This document shows, in pieces, positions 1 to 9,819 of a DNA stretch of 64,000 nucleotides. Below the pieces are notes generated by a model. It did no database searches. It was not told the origin of the DNA and was given only the letters and a program-made list of their open reading frames with translations. The position numbers and the translations under genes are program-made. Every line of letters begins with the position of its first letter. The first letter of the stretch is position 1. The DNA comes from Paraneptunicella aestuarii. GTDB lineage: Bacteria > Pseudomonadota > Gammaproteobacteria > Enterobacterales > Alteromonadaceae. The stretch lies in NCBI RefSeq assembly GCF_019900845.1, contig NZ_CP074570.1, positions 3,596,001-3,660,000 of the forward strand, in the 5' to 3' direction.

Positions 1-1
1 T

Positions 2-397
2 GGTTTTGACCACTTGGCTAACCTGTTGGACGATGCTTCCAGAAACGAAAAGCAAAACGGTTACCCTCCATATAATATTGAATTACTTGCCGACGACAAA
101 TACCGTATCACTATGGCTGTCGCAGGCTTTAGCAAAGATGAACTCACTCTGGAAGTGAAAGAAAATCTGTTGCTCATTACAGGTCAAAAACCAGATAAAG
201 AAGAACAAGAGCGCAAATTCTTGCATAAAGGTATTTCCGAGCGCAGCTTCGAGCGTAAATTCCAGTTGGGTGCTCATGTAAAAGTGCTCACAGCAGACAT
301 GGAAAACGGGTTACTACATGTTGATTTGGAACGTGTTATCCCGGAAGCGCTGAAACCAAGACGCATTGAGATTGGCAGCAATCTTATCGAGAATTAG
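2..397 (+). CDS. ibpA: Small heat-shock protein, Hsp20/IbpA family (5' end cut by window)
   Basis: ATP-independent holdase that binds unfolding proteins and passes them to DnaK/ClpB. The frame is open from base 2 and encodes GFDHLANLLDD before the first possible internal start (TTG at 14), so the gene begins outside the window; compared with E. coli IbpA roughly 15 N-terminal residues are missing. The alpha-crystallin domain is visible (YPPYNIELL, AVAGFSKDELT, ISERSFERKFQL), and the C-terminal part ERVIPEALKPRRIEI carries an IbpA-type tail. The gene ends at a TAG and is followed by an intrinsic terminator. Naming it ibpA rather than ibpB is by overall resemblance; enzyme-free chaperone function is certain at family level. 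Confidence 0.92.
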   Translation, partial: GFDHLANLLDDASRNEKQNGYPPYNIELLADDKYRITMAVAGFSKDELTLEVKENLLLITGQKPDKEEQERKFLHKGISERSFERKFQLGAHVKVLTADMENGLLHVDLERVIPEALKPRRIEIGSNLIEN

Positions 398-462
398 TTC
401 TCGAATGTGTTCTCTCTTTTGTTCTTAGTGATTGTTATTTGGTGCCCTTTAAAAAAGTGACA

Positions 463-492
463 AGAACGCCCGGCGAATGCTGGGCGTTTTTG
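463..492 (+). terminator. Intrinsic terminator of the ibpA-like gene
   Basis: AACGCCC (465-471) pairs with GGGCGTT (482-488) across a short loop and is followed by a T run, about 70 bases after the stop codon. It faces the end of the minus-strand MAPEG gene. Confidence 0.75.
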
Positions 493-513
493 TATTTGAA
501 AGCCTATCTCAAC

Positions 514-915
514 TTAGTAGATAACAAGCAAATTCAACCCTATCAAAACCAGCAATACAATATAGGTCGCCAAAGTGCCATAGAAGCGTTGCCAGGTAAC
601 TCCAGGATTACGGCGAATGCCATAAGCATGTAACAATCGTCCAAGCAACAATGTCACTCCAACCCCATGCAGCAAAAGTTCATGAGACTGATTAATTTCG
701 GCAATCAACATCATCACTAACGCCAAAGGCACATATTCAGCAAAATTTCCTTGAACCCGCATCACCTGCAAAAAATATTTATCTCCACCGTCGCCCAAGC
801 CAATGCGCTTTTCGCGACGTTGGAAAATAACCTGCAAGCAAAGATATAAATATAAAGCGCCGAGCAAACCGGCGTAGAAAGCGGTGATGGGTGTGGCGAT
901 TAACGTCATATTCAT
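514..915 (-). CDS. MAPEG family membrane protein
   Basis: 133-residue integral membrane protein of the MAPEG superfamily (membrane-associated proteins in eicosanoid and glutathione metabolism), similar to bacterial YecN-type members. Four hydrophobic segments are seen (about residues 8-27, 60-75, 80-95, 112-132). The family signature area MRVQGNFAEYVPLALVMM contains the conserved N-x-x-E-Y-x-P pattern that lines the glutathione-binding site in characterised MAPEG enzymes. The ATG at 915 is preceded by AGGAATACGCT, a good ribosome-binding site. It lies 89 bases after the alpha/beta-hydrolase gene on the same strand and may be co-transcribed. The substrate of bacterial members of this type is generally unknown. 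Confidence 0.85.
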   Translation of the reverse strand: MNMTLIATPITAFYAGLLGALYLYLCLQVIFQRREKRIGLGDGGDKYFLQVMRVQGNFAEYVPLALVMMLIAEINQSHELLLHGVGVTLLLGRLLHAYGIRRNPGVTWQRFYGTLATYIVLLVLIGLNLLVIY

Positions 916-1004
916 AGCGTATTCCTACATTATTGTTGTTATCGATATTGTTAGTATCGCCGCCACTATAACAACAAATCACCATAATCTGACACGTTTT
1001 AGAT

Positions 1005-1733
1005 TTATGTTTTCGATAAAAAATCTCGAATAATGTCAGCCACTTCATGGGGATGCTCCAAAGGCAACATATGCCCGCTCTCTGGAATAACATGTAATTG
1101 CGCATCAGGGAAAGCCTGCGCCATCGACTCTAAATCCTCGACCGACACCAAACCGTCGTTCTCAGCGCCTAATATCAACACCGGGCAAGTTAATTCATTC
1201 AAACGCGACATTAACGGCTCCCGCTCGCTGGTCTCTCGTACCTGAGTTTCCAATACATCATGCCCAAGCTCATTATCCATGGCCTTGATCGTATTGATTA
1301 ACCGAGAATCAAACATTCGGGAAGGGTGAACAAACTGCTGTAAACGCGCTCGCGCGATACCGCCATAGCGATGATCCTTTAACCATTCCAGGCTTTTACG
1401 ACGCATGGTCATTTCATGCTCAGGCAAAGGGTTAGCCGAAATAGAAGCCAACACCAAGCGCTGTATTTTCTCTGGATGTTGCAAAGCGTACGACAAACTG
1501 AGATAGCCTCCCATTGAAAAACCAATGAGATTCGCCCCCTCACCTCCGCCTTGCTGAGATACCAATTCAACCCCTTTGGCAACCGTGTCCATCATCTCAG
1601 CACGACTGGAGCAACGTTCAATAGCAACATGATGTGATGCATAGTCCGGTTGCAATAGTTCAGCCACAGGCTGCCACAAGCGTTCATCGCACATGGTTCC
1701 TGGTACAAATGCCAGTGACGACTGCAAACTCAT
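1005..1733 (-). CDS. Alpha/beta hydrolase
   Basis: 242-residue cytoplasmic alpha/beta-hydrolase-fold protein. The nucleophile elbow is GFSMGG (Ser near residue 73), the acid is probably in LGAENDGLV (about residue 192) and the catalytic His is in PESGHMLPLEHP (about residue 221). The N-terminal FVPGTMCDERLW matches the oxyanion-hole region of esterase/lyase-type members of the BioH/MenH-like branch. No signal peptide. Substrate cannot be read from the sequence. It is downstream of adk but separated from it by a terminator, so it is probably transcribed from its own promoter together with the MAPEG gene. Confidence 0.85.
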   Translation of the reverse strand: MSLQSSLAFVPGTMCDERLWQPVAELLQPDYASHHVAIERCSSRAEMMDTVAKGVELVSQQGGGEGANLIGFSMGGYLSLSYALQHPEKIQRLVLASISANPLPEHEMTMRRKSLEWLKDHRYGGIARARLQQFVHPSRMFDSRLINTIKAMDNELGHDVLETQVRETSEREPLMSRLNELTCPVLILGAENDGLVSVEDLESMAQAFPDAQLHVIPESGHMLPLEHPHEVADIIRDFLSKT

Positions 1734-1765
1734 ATAAACGTGCTCTTCTCTTGTTCAAACAAAAC

Positions 1766-1805
1766 GAAAAAGCCGCTTGCAGCGTCAACTACAAGCGGCT
1801 TTTAA
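1766..1805 (-). terminator. Intrinsic terminator after adk
   Basis: Twelve-base-pair stem AAAAGCCGCTTG (1768-1779) with CAAGCGGCTTTT (1792-1803); on the minus strand it ends in a T5 run, 23 bases past the adk stop. Confidence 0.85.
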
Positions 1806-1826
1806 ATTCATCCAGGGATTGAGGTA

Positions 1827-2510
<684 letters not shown>

Positions 2511-2659
2511 TTAGCTAATGCGTTGGTTTTGCTACCGAGTCTCGGGCGAAGAAATTCGCGGACTCAAAACCATTGACGCCAAATTGAAAATGAAAGCAGC
2601 CACTTTAGAAGAATTGGGGTCTGTGTCAACAACTGGAGGGAAAAAAGTTAAAGATAATT

Positions 2660-2700
2660 TGCTCTGGATCTATGAGCCAGAGCGGATGGCTAGCCATCCG
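2660..2700 (-). terminator. Tandem hairpins downstream of htpG
   Basis: Reading the minus strand after htpG, a perfect 18-base palindrome CGGATGGCTAGCCATCCG (2683-2700) is directly followed by CTCTGG...CCAGAG (2662-2682). A weak T-rich stretch follows (to about 2640). They probably terminate or protect the htpG transcript before adk; the U-tract is poor, so some read-through is likely. Confidence 0.5.
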
Positions 2701-2729
2701 CCTGACATTATTTATTTAGCTTATTTTGA

Positions 2730-4652
2730 TTATTTGGCGAGATCCATCAACAAGCTATTAAGATTTTGCACAAAACTGGCGGGATCTTTCAAATTACCCT
2801 GCTCAGAAAGTGCCGCCTGATCCAACAAAACTTTAGACCATTTAATGAATTGTTCTTCGTCTTGCAAATCAGCCAACATTTTCACCAATTGGTGCTCAGG
2901 GTTAAGTTCCAGATCATATTTAATTTCTGGTACATTTTGCCCCGCCGCCAGCATCATCTTACGCATTTGCGTGCTCATGCCAAACTCATCTGCCACAACA
3001 CAAGCAGGAGAATCGGTCAAACGGTGTGTGAACTTAACATCCTTCACCGCATCGCCCAACGCCGTTTTAACGCGCTCTGTCAGCCCTTCAACCTGCTTCT
3101 CGGCTTCTTCGTGAGCTTTCTTGCTCTCTTCATCTTCCATTTCACCCAAATCCAGAGCTCCGCGAGCAATTGACTGGAATTGCTTCTCTTCGAATTCGCT
3201 CAGATGAGACATCAACCATTCGTCGATGCGATCATACATCAACAAGACTTCAATGCCTTTCTTACGGAAGATTTCCAAATGAGGGCTATTCTTGGCAGCT
3301 TGATAGCTATCGGCAGTCACATAGTAGATCTTATCCTGACCTTCTTTCATACGACCAAGATAATCAGACAAGGATACGGTTTGCGCATCGCTGTCGTTAT
3401 GCGTAGAAGCAAAGCGCAACAGTTTGGCGATTTTCTCTTTATTGGAATAATCTTCTGCTGGTCCTTCTTTCAATACGTTACCGAATTCTGACCAGAAAGA
3501 CTGATACTTCTCAGCGTCATTCTGTGACAAAGAACTTAACATTTGCAGAACACGCTTAGTGCAGCCCTGACGCAGGTTTTGCGTGATCTTGTTGTCTTGC
3601 AAGATTTCACGGGACACGTTCAATGGCAAATCATTGGAATCCAGCAAACCTTTCACGAAACGCAAATAGCTCGGCATAAACTGATCAGCATCGTCCATAA
3701 TGAAAACGCGCTGTACATAAAGTTTCAGGCCGTTTTTCTGATCACGATTCCACAAATCAAACGGGGCTTTGGCCGGAATATACAACAAGCTGGTGTATTC
3801 CGTTTTGCCTTCTACGCGATTGTGAGACCAGCTAACCGGATCACCAAAATCGTGAGAAATATGCTTATAAAACTCTTTGTATTCTTCGTCGGTAATTTCC
3901 GACTTATCGCGAGTCCAAAGCGCAGTAGCTTTGTTTACACTTTCCCACTCACCCGGGATAGCAGGGATTTTCTCGCCGTCTTCACCATCTCTCTCAGGAA
4001 TTTCTTCTTTCCACATTCTGACAGGAATAGAAATGTGATCTGAGTATTTGCCGATAATGGAACGCAAGCGCCAGTTATCTAGGAATTCTTTCTCATCATC
4101 ACGTAGATGCAGGATGATTTCCGTACCGCGATTGGCTTTATCAATTTCTGCAATAGTGAACTCACCTTCGCCTTCCGATTCCCACTCAACACCTTGAGCG
4201 GCATCTGCTCCGGCGAGTCGAGTGCGAACCGTCACTTTGTCTGCAACGATAAACGCCGAATAAAAACCAACACCAAATTGACCAATCAGTTTAGAGTCCT
4301 TGGCTTGGTCACCAGACAACTTACTAAAGAATTCTGCAGTACCAGATTTGGCAATGGTTCCCAAATGCTCAATGACATCTTCACGGCTCATGCCGATACC
4401 ATTGTCAGCAATGGTTAATGTTCCAGCTTCCTTATCCACAGAAAGCTTAACGTGTAAGTCACCGTCGTTCTCATAAAGAGAATCGTCAGACAAAGCCTTA
4501 AAACGTAACTTGTCGGCTGCGTCAGCAGCGTTGGAGACCAATTCACGAAGGAAGATTTCCTTATTGGAATACAAAGAATGAATCATCAAATGCAGAAGTT
4601 GCTTTACTTCTGTCTGGAAACCATGAGTTTCTTTATGGGCAATTTCAGCCAT
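2730..4652 (-). CDS. htpG: Hsp90-family molecular chaperone HtpG
   Basis: 640-residue cytosolic Hsp90 homologue. The GHKL ATPase domain opens with [23 protein letters not shown] (split: [18 protein letters not shown]), contains ELVSNAADA (the Asn that binds Mg-ATP), IADNGIGMS and [11 protein letters not shown] lid motifs, followed by the middle domain ([23 protein letters not shown] with the catalytic Arg region) and a C-terminal dimerisation domain. Length and ends fit E. coli HtpG (624). AGGAG lies 10 bases before the ATG. A 242-base gap separates it from recR, so it probably has its own (heat-shock) promoter, but I could not find a convincing sigma-32 match. Confidence 0.98.
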   Translation of the reverse strand: MAEIAHKETHGFQTEVKQLLHLMIHSLYSNKEIFLRELVSNAADAADKLRFKALSDDSLYENDGDLHVKLSVDKEAGTLTIADNGIGMSREDVIEHLGTIAKSGTAEFFSKLSGDQAKDSKLIGQFGVGFYSAFIVADKVTVRTRLAGADAAQGVEWESEGEGEFTIAEIDKANRGTEIILHLRDDEKEFLDNWRLRSIIGKYSDHISIPVRMWKEEIPERDGEDGEKIPAIPGEWESVNKATALWTRDKSEITDEEYKEFYKHISHDFGDPVSWSHNRVEGKTEYTSLLYIPAKAPFDLWNRDQKNGLKLYVQRVFIMDDADQFMPSYLRFVKGLLDSNDLPLNVSREILQDNKITQNLRQGCTKRVLQMLSSLSQNDAEKYQSFWSEFGNVLKEGPAEDYSNKEKIAKLLRFASTHNDSDAQTVSLSDYLGRMKEGQDKIYYVTADSYQAAKNSPHLEIFRKKGIEVLLMYDRIDEWLMSHLSEFEEKQFQSIARGALDLGEMEDEESKKAHEEAEKQVEGLTERVKTALGDAVKDVKFTHRLTDSPACVVADEFGMSTQMRKMMLAAGQNVPEIKYDLELNPEHQLVKMLADLQDEEQFIKWSKVLLDQAALSEQGNLKDPASFVQNLNSLLMDLAK

Positions 4653-4894
4653 GCTTAAGCTGCTCCTAAATTCATTTGCACATTGAGATTTATTTTAGGT
4701 TATCGCTGTTCAAGTGTATTCACGACAACATTAACGACGAATAGCACCGAACAACAAACTATCAACGTCCGAGATAGGGGCAGTTATGACAAAATCAACA
4801 GCAACATTGCGGTTATTTTTCAGATCAGAGAGATTTATTAGAAGCGAAGAAATCGAGAGGTAAAAAATACACCTCCCGTAGAGAATAAAAGAAG

Positions 4895-5497
4895 CTAATC
4901 CAGTTGCTTGCGACCTTGGAAGGCATGACTTAGTGTGCTGCCATCAATGTATTCAAGTTCACCGCCCATAGGTACGCCTCGGGCAATCCGTGTAGCAACG
5001 ACGTTCAAAGACTTGCACAAGTCGCTGATATAATGCGCTGTCGCTTCGCCTTCTACCGTAAAGTTGGTCGCCAGAATCACTTCGTTCACATCATTGGATT
5101 GCAGTAATTCTGTTAACTCTGGAATACCGATTTCAGCGGGGCCAACACCATCAATCGGTGATAAATGCCCCATCAAAACGAAATAACGGCCTTTAAATTC
5201 CGAAGAAGACTCAATAGCCAACACGTCTTGCGGCGATTCAACAATACACAAAATGCCATTGTCGTGACGCATGGGGTTAGCGCAGATATCACACAGATTG
5301 GCCTCAGTGAAATTGCGGCATTGATTGCAATGCTTCACATGCTCCATTGCGTCATGTAACGCCTTGCTTAGCTTAAGAGCACCATCACGATTACGTTCCA
5401 ATAGCTGAAACGCCATACGCTGCGCTGTTTTTGCTCCAACACCGGGCAAGCACTTTAATTGAGTGATGAGATCATCAATAAGAGGGCTAAATTTCAT
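4895..5497 (-). CDS. recR: Recombination mediator RecR
   Basis: 200-residue partner of RecF/RecO in loading RecA on gapped DNA. Visible: helix-hairpin-helix region [17 protein letters not shown], the four-Cys zinc finger (HCNQCRNF then LCDIC, about residues 56-72), the Toprim domain starting [10 protein letters not shown], and the Walker-B-like end [14 protein letters not shown]. The order dnaX-ybaB-recR is conserved. It starts 49 bases after the ybaB stop and is likely in the same operon. Confidence 0.98.
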   Translation of the reverse strand: MKFSPLIDDLITQLKCLPGVGAKTAQRMAFQLLERNRDGALKLSKALHDAMEHVKHCNQCRNFTEANLCDICANPMRHDNGILCIVESPQDVLAIESSSEFKGRYFVLMGHLSPIDGVGPAEIGIPELTELLQSNDVNEVILATNFTVEGEATAHYISDLCKSLNVVATRIARGVPMGGELEYIDGSTLSHAFQGRKQLD

Positions 5498-5546
5498 TGT
5501 GGCTCTTTATCTGGGTATCGAATAGATGCAGTTTTTCATTCACCTA

Positions 5547-5873
5547 TTACATAGGGAATTTAAAACCTGGAGGCATAGGCATACCACCTGTCAATTGGGA
5601 CATCTTTTCCTGATTGGCTTCTTGTACTTTACGCACAGAATCGTTAACCGCAGCGGCCAACAAGTCTTCCAACATTTCCTTATCTTCTTGCATCAGGCTG
5701 TCGTCAATTTCAACCTTACGTACGTTGTGATTGCCGGTCATGGTTACTTTCACCAAACCAGCACCAGATTCTCCAACGACTTCAAGGTTTGCCAATTCTT
5801 CCTGGGCTTTTTGCATACGCTCTTGCATTTGCTGAGCCTGCTTCATGATATTGCCCATTCCGCCTTTAAACAT
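5547..5873 (-). CDS. ybaB: YbaB/EbfC family nucleoid-associated protein
   Basis: 108-residue dimeric DNA-binding protein. The family signature is clear: [20 protein letters not shown] at the start, then a helical region and the beta-sheet [18 protein letters not shown], with a Gly/Pro-rich Met tail ([13 protein letters not shown]). It binds DNA as a dimer and affects nucleoid structure; exact role here is inferred from family. Only 12 bases separate it from the dnaX stop codon, and recR follows, reproducing the classic dnaX-ybaB-recR operon. Confidence 0.96.
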   Translation of the reverse strand: MFKGGMGNIMKQAQQMQERMQKAQEELANLEVVGESGAGLVKVTMTGNHNVRKVEIDDSLMQEDKEMLEDLLAAAVNDSVRKVQEANQEKMSQLTGGMPMPPGFKFPM

Positions 5874-5885
5874 AATCTATCTCTC

Positions 5886-8800
5886 TTATCTGGGTTTAAT
5901 ACTTTCGTTAATGACTTGTGCGCCGAACTCGTTGCAAAGCATCGCCACTTTCTCATCTTGCTGGATGAACTTATGGGCATGAGCTAAACGCATATTATTG
6001 ATTGCTTGTTGCACGGCATAAGGAGTGTCACTCACTTCACCCGTGCTAATTTCCAATGAAACGTCTTGCTGTAATACGTTGGCAAGCGCTTCAGTCAATG
6101 ACTCTCGAGTCGATGGGCTCATTAGGTGAGCCTTATCCTCTGCCAAAACCAGACTCACTTTATCGCCATTCTTCTGATACATACTGTGAATGGCCACTTG
6201 CTTGGTTAAGCCAGGTAAATTCATCTCGTCTATCAGTTGACTCCATGTGTCCAATTGCTTGGCATATTCCACCTTCTTGCCGTCAGACAAACGGTGAGGA
6301 ATATCAAAGTCCACATCAACTGCAACTGACGATCCGGCCTCAGATTCGACAACACCATTGATATCACTGATACTATTTTCGTCATCCGCTTTATCAGAGT
6401 CTTCTTCATCTGAAAGCACGGTTAATGTAGGGTCGTTAGGCGCAATTTCAAGCGCCTCTATCGACGTTGCTGTCGCACTCTCTGTAGATGTAGGCTCATG
6501 TGTGACATCAGCATTAAACGGGACTTCATCAACGCTCAGTTTTTTTTTATCAGCCTCTGTCGGTTGATTGAAATCAGAAACAAACATTGAACTCGCTTGC
6601 CCATCATCTAAATCAAATGGCGGCAAGTCATCATCGTCGTCTATCGAGGCATTTTCAAACTGAGATTGTGCTAATGAGCCTTGTTCACTCTGATTTTCTG
6701 GCGTTTGTTGCTCTGTGCTTTTTCTGGCAAAGAGTCTTTCCGCAGGGTTATCAAATAATGATTCTTCTTTGTCTTCGGTTTTATTATCTGCTGCTACCAC
6801 ATCATTAATTTGAGTACGCAGCGCGAGTAATTCTTCAGTTTTCAGGAAACTGGAAGTCGAAGTGCCATTTTCAGACTCCGACTCCGCAGGGAGAGAAGTA
6901 GTAGAATCTGTCGCCATCTGTTCCTCATGATACTGAGGTGCAGAATAGGAAGTGCTTTCAAAATGCTGGCTATATTGAGCACTATCAAGATGAACAAATT
7001 CTTCGTCCGTCATGGGCTCCAATGGCATATCCATCTCACTATATTCATAGGAGATATTATTGTCATAGGAGGTGTGCTCTTGCGGCTGTTCGACTTGCTC
7101 TACGACTGGAGTATCGTCGCTTTGAGCGGACACTACCTGTTCAGAAACATCAGACGTTGTTTGCTCATCTTCTGTGCTTTGAGTTTGTTGCGTCGCCTGC
7201 TCTTGTTGTGTAACAAGCTCGGCTTGAATGCTCTGCTCTTGCTTTTCGTCTGCCAAGACTGACTCATTGGTTTCTGTTGAAGCAATAGCACTGGTTCCAA
7301 ATTCGTTTTCACGAATAACACTGGCTTCAGCCAACAAGCTTTCTTGTTCCGACTGCAAACTCTCTACTAGCTGAGCTTCATCTTCTGATTCTACTTCTTC
7401 TGATTCGACTTCTTCAGCTCCATCAGACTCTTCATCAAAAAGACCAAAATTAAGCGATGTGTCCATCTCTGGCTCATCGTGTTGAGCATCAACTTGATCA
7501 TCAAGTAATGACCCGCCTTGTGAATGATATTCAGGCTGAACCTGAGTAGTCGCTTCAGGTTCAATGGACTGAGAAGCATCGGCAGCTAACTCAGTTCCAT
7601 CAACAGAGTCTGCTTGTTGCGGCTCATTCGATTCAGAGATAACTGGCTCAACTGCGCTTGTCTCTGGAGCACTGTCATACTTTGGGACGTCTGCACTCAC
7701 CTCACTATTTTCATTTAAAGCAGGAGGTGGTGTTGAACTCGGTGTTGGTGTTTGCGAAGAAAAGGCTTTAGCTTGTTCAAGTAACTGTTGGGCAACATTC
7801 TCAACCAAAGACATGGATGATCTTGCGCCAGCTAAATCAGCCATTTCTGCTTCAACGGCATTGAGTTCTGTTGTATCCAGCTTGTCATTTTCAGGAACGA
7901 AAGCCAGCATTCTTAACAAGGTCATTTCCAATCCCACACGCCCGTCTATGGCATGCGGCATATCTTTGCGACCTTGTAAGGCGATTTGATACAAAAGTTG
8001 GACATTCTCTGGCGTGATATTTTTAGCTAAAACAAATACCGCCTTGGCAGAGTGGGTTTCCAATTTACAGGCATCGGGCACAAATTGAGTCAATGCCACT
8101 TGGTGCAAATAACTCATCAGCTCTGAAAGCACCTGCGCATAATCAGGGGATTGCAGTGACAAGCTTTCCACCAAACCCAAAACTGTATGCTTATCTTTCT
8201 TGATAATGGCATTCAACAGCTTTAATACAACATTACGATCCAGTAAGCCCAACATGTCGGCAACGACTTGTGCTGTCACTTGACCATTACCTTGCGCAAT
8301 CGCCTGGTCGGTCAAACTCAGTGAATCACGCATACTGCCTTGTGCTGCACGAGCGATTTCCTGTAATCCGGAATCTTCAGCAGGAATATTTTCAGCCTGC
8401 AAAATATGCTGTAACTGATGGAAAATTTGCTCACGAGTCAGCGATTTCAAACTGAACTGCAAGCAACGAGACAGTATGGTTACGGGCAGTTTTTGCGGAT
8501 CAGTAGTGGCTAATAAGAACTTAACGTGAGGAGGCGGTTCTTCCAGGGTCTTCAACAAAGCATTAAAACTATGCTTGGATAGCATATGGACTTCGTCGAT
8601 GAGATAAACCTTGTACTGGCCTCTTGTGGGCTTGTATTGAACGTTGTCGAGTAACTCTCTTGTGTCCTCGACCTTGGTACGAGACGCAGCGTCAATTTCT
8701 AATAAATCAACATAATTGCCCTGCTCAATCTCTTTACAGGTTGGGCATTGTCCGCAAGGATTTGAACCCATTCCCTGTTCGCAATTCAAGCTCTTGGCAA

Positions 8801-8972
8801 AGATTCTGGCAATCGTGGTTTTACCTACCCCTCGAGTACCAGTGAAAAGATATGCATGGTGAAGACGATTATTATCCAGCGCGCTGGATATCGCCGCAAT
8901 GACGTGTTCCTGGCCTACCAACTCGGAAAATTTGCGAGGTCGCCACTTCCTGGCGAGAACCTGATAACCCAT
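5886..8972 (-). CDS. dnaX: DNA polymerase III subunit tau/gamma, unusually long
   Basis: Clamp-loader ATPase of the replicase. Domains: AAA+ module with Walker A GTRGVGKT (about residues 45-52), zinc-binding cysteines (CEQGMGSNPCGQCPTC), DEVHMLSKHSFNALLKTLEEP (Walker B region), domain III to about residue 380, then a roughly 430-residue acidic, Gln/Glu/Ser-rich linker, and the tau-specific C-terminal domain (LIDEMNLPGLTKQVAIHS to the end) that binds polymerase alpha. At 1028 residues it is far longer than E. coli tau (643); the excess is the linker. The start at 8972 was chosen because AAGGGG precedes it and it yields MGYQVLARKWRP; it lies 7 bases after apt. A nine-A run at 6540-6548 may direct production of a short gamma form. 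Confidence 0.97.
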   Translation of the reverse strand: MGYQVLARKWRPRKFSELVGQEHVIAAISSALDNNRLHHAYLFTGTRGVGKTTIARIFAKSLNCEQGMGSNPCGQCPTCKEIEQGNYVDLLEIDAASRTKVEDTRELLDNVQYKPTRGQYKVYLIDEVHMLSKHSFNALLKTLEEPPPHVKFLLATTDPQKLPVTILSRCLQFSLKSLTREQIFHQLQHILQAENIPAEDSGLQEIARAAQGSMRDSLSLTDQAIAQGNGQVTAQVVADMLGLLDRNVVLKLLNAIIKKDKHTVLGLVESLSLQSPDYAQVLSELMSYLHQVALTQFVPDACKLETHSAKAVFVLAKNITPENVQLLYQIALQGRKDMPHAIDGRVGLEMTLLRMLAFVPENDKLDTTELNAVEAEMADLAGARSSMSLVENVAQQLLEQAKAFSSQTPTPSSTPPPALNENSEVSADVPKYDSAPETSAVEPVISESNEPQQADSVDGTELAADASQSIEPEATTQVQPEYHSQGGSLLDDQVDAQHDEPEMDTSLNFGLFDEESDGAEEVESEEVESEDEAQLVESLQSEQESLLAEASVIRENEFGTSAIASTETNESVLADEKQEQSIQAELVTQQEQATQQTQSTEDEQTTSDVSEQVVSAQSDDTPVVEQVEQPQEHTSYDNNISYEYSEMDMPLEPMTDEEFVHLDSAQYSQHFESTSYSAPQYHEEQMATDSTTSLPAESESENGTSTSSFLKTEELLALRTQINDVVAADNKTEDKEESLFDNPAERLFARKSTEQQTPENQSEQGSLAQSQFENASIDDDDDLPPFDLDDGQASSMFVSDFNQPTEADKKKLSVDEVPFNADVTHEPTSTESATATSIEALEIAPNDPTLTVLSDEEDSDKADDENSISDINGVVESEAGSSVAVDVDFDIPHRLSDGKKVEYAKQLDTWSQLIDEMNLPGLTKQVAIHSMYQKNGDKVSLVLAEDKAHLMSPSTRESLTEALANVLQQDVSLEISTGEVSDTPYAVQQAINNMRLAHAHKFIQQDEKVAMLCNEFGAQVINESIKPR
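6540..6556 (-). promoter_or_regulatory. Candidate slippage/frameshift site in dnaX (A9 run)
   Basis: On the coding strand the codons GAT-AAA-AAA-AAA-CTG encode D-K-K-K-L (Lys 809-811). A -1 slip reads ACT-GAG-CGT-TGA (three residues then stop); a +1 slip reads TGA immediately. Either gives an approximately 811-814-residue product without the C-terminal alpha-binding domain. An AGAGG lies 6 bases upstream of the run, resembling the stimulatory Shine-Dalgarno-like element of the E. coli site. A9 transcriptional slippage in dnaX is known from Thermus thermophilus, and ribosomal frameshifting on A AAA AAG from E. coli. Function here is inferred. Confidence 0.55.
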
Positions 8973-8979
8973 TATTGCT

Positions 8980-9516
8980 TCAATCCCCTTCAAACTGGCA
9001 GATAGATCGACAGCTTATTCCATTCTCTGCAAGTTTCGTTTCACCACCTAAATCTGGTAGCGAGACAACAAATCCAGCGTGCTCAACCACGCCACCCAAT
9101 TGACGAATTAAGTTAGCCGTAGCCAGCATAGTGCCGCCTGTCGCTAACAAATCATCAATCATTAATACTCGTTCACCCTGAAAGACAGAGTCGTGATGCA
9201 TTTCCAGCATGTCTGAACCATATTCCAGTTCATAGCGCTCTGAAATGACTTTGCGAGGTAATTTATTGGGTTTTCGAACGGGAACAAACCCAACACCTAA
9301 TGCAATGGCAAGAGGTGCGCCGAAGATAAAACCTCGAGCTTCTGTGCCGGCAATCTGGTCAAACTCATAACCAGAGTAGAACTCAGCCAGCAACTCAATA
9401 GCGCGTTTAAAGGCGGTTTTGTCCTGCATTAAACTGGTTACGTCTCTAAACTGAATGCCCGGTTTCGGGTAATCAGGCACCGTCTTAATCGCGGCTTTAA
9501 CCAATTCTGCGGACAT
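8980..9516 (-). CDS. apt: Adenine phosphoribosyltransferase
   Basis: Purine salvage enzyme: adenine + PRPP to AMP + PPi, cytosolic. 178 residues, usual family length. N-terminal [16 protein letters not shown] is the Apt signature; the adenine-binding loop is in [14 protein letters not shown]; the PRPP-binding motif is [14 protein letters not shown] (about residues 120-133). It is the first gene of the apt-dnaX-ybaB-recR group, with the ribosome-binding site of dnaX lying in its last codons. Confidence 0.97.
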   Translation of the reverse strand: MSAELVKAAIKTVPDYPKPGIQFRDVTSLMQDKTAFKRAIELLAEFYSGYEFDQIAGTEARGFIFGAPLAIALGVGFVPVRKPNKLPRKVISERYELEYGSDMLEMHHDSVFQGERVLMIDDLLATGGTMLATANLIRQLGGVVEHAGFVVSLPDLGGETKLAENGISCRSICQFEGD

Positions 9517-9548
9517 AATGCGCCTCTGGTGTCATTAGCTGTGCTTGA

Positions 9549-9680
9549 TTACAGATAAAAAGTTAGCCAGCCAAGAATAACGTGCATCAATGGCATAGCA
9601 AGTAGTACGGCTACAGCAATAAAGAAATAGGTGAAGTTGAAAGGATCATGAGGTGCCTGACTTTGCTCTTCGTGTTGCAT
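9549..9680 (-). CDS. Small single-span membrane protein (43 residues)
   Basis: Short unrecognised protein: a polar N-terminus (MQHEEQSQAPHDPFNFTYF) followed by one hydrophobic helix from about residue 17 to the end with Pro and Gly inside (AVAVLLAMPLMHVILGWLTFYL). The ATG at 9680 has a good ribosome-binding site (GGGAG, spacing 6); an in-frame upstream start would make 63 residues but lacks such a site. It lies 32 bases upstream of apt and 139 bases downstream of the DUF2063 gene on the same strand, so it could belong to either unit. It is not the four-helix DoxX protein usually found in hvf loci. Function unknown. Confidence 0.6.
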   Translation of the reverse strand: MQHEEQSQAPHDPFNFTYFFIAVAVLLAMPLMHVILGWLTFYL

Positions 9681-9819
9681 TTTTAACTCCCAAAAACTGC
9701 TTGGGGGAACAACTTCCCCTGAATTATCTGTGGAGCGCAATGGTAATGCAAATGCGAATATGAGGCAATGATAGAGGATGATACCAAGGTAACAATTCGG
9801 TATTGCTACCTCAGATTAT

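Noticed and set aside
439..633. A plus-strand frame after ibpA
   Set aside because: It covers the terminator and the end of the MAPEG gene and has no ribosome-binding site.
4653..4894. A sigma-32 promoter for htpG (CTTGAA near 4712-4717)
   Set aside because: The spacing to the following CTAAAAT is only about 10 bases and there is no CCCCAT element.
5526..5987. A 153-codon plus-strand frame over ybaB and the end of dnaX
   Set aside because: Opposite-strand shadow of two clear genes.
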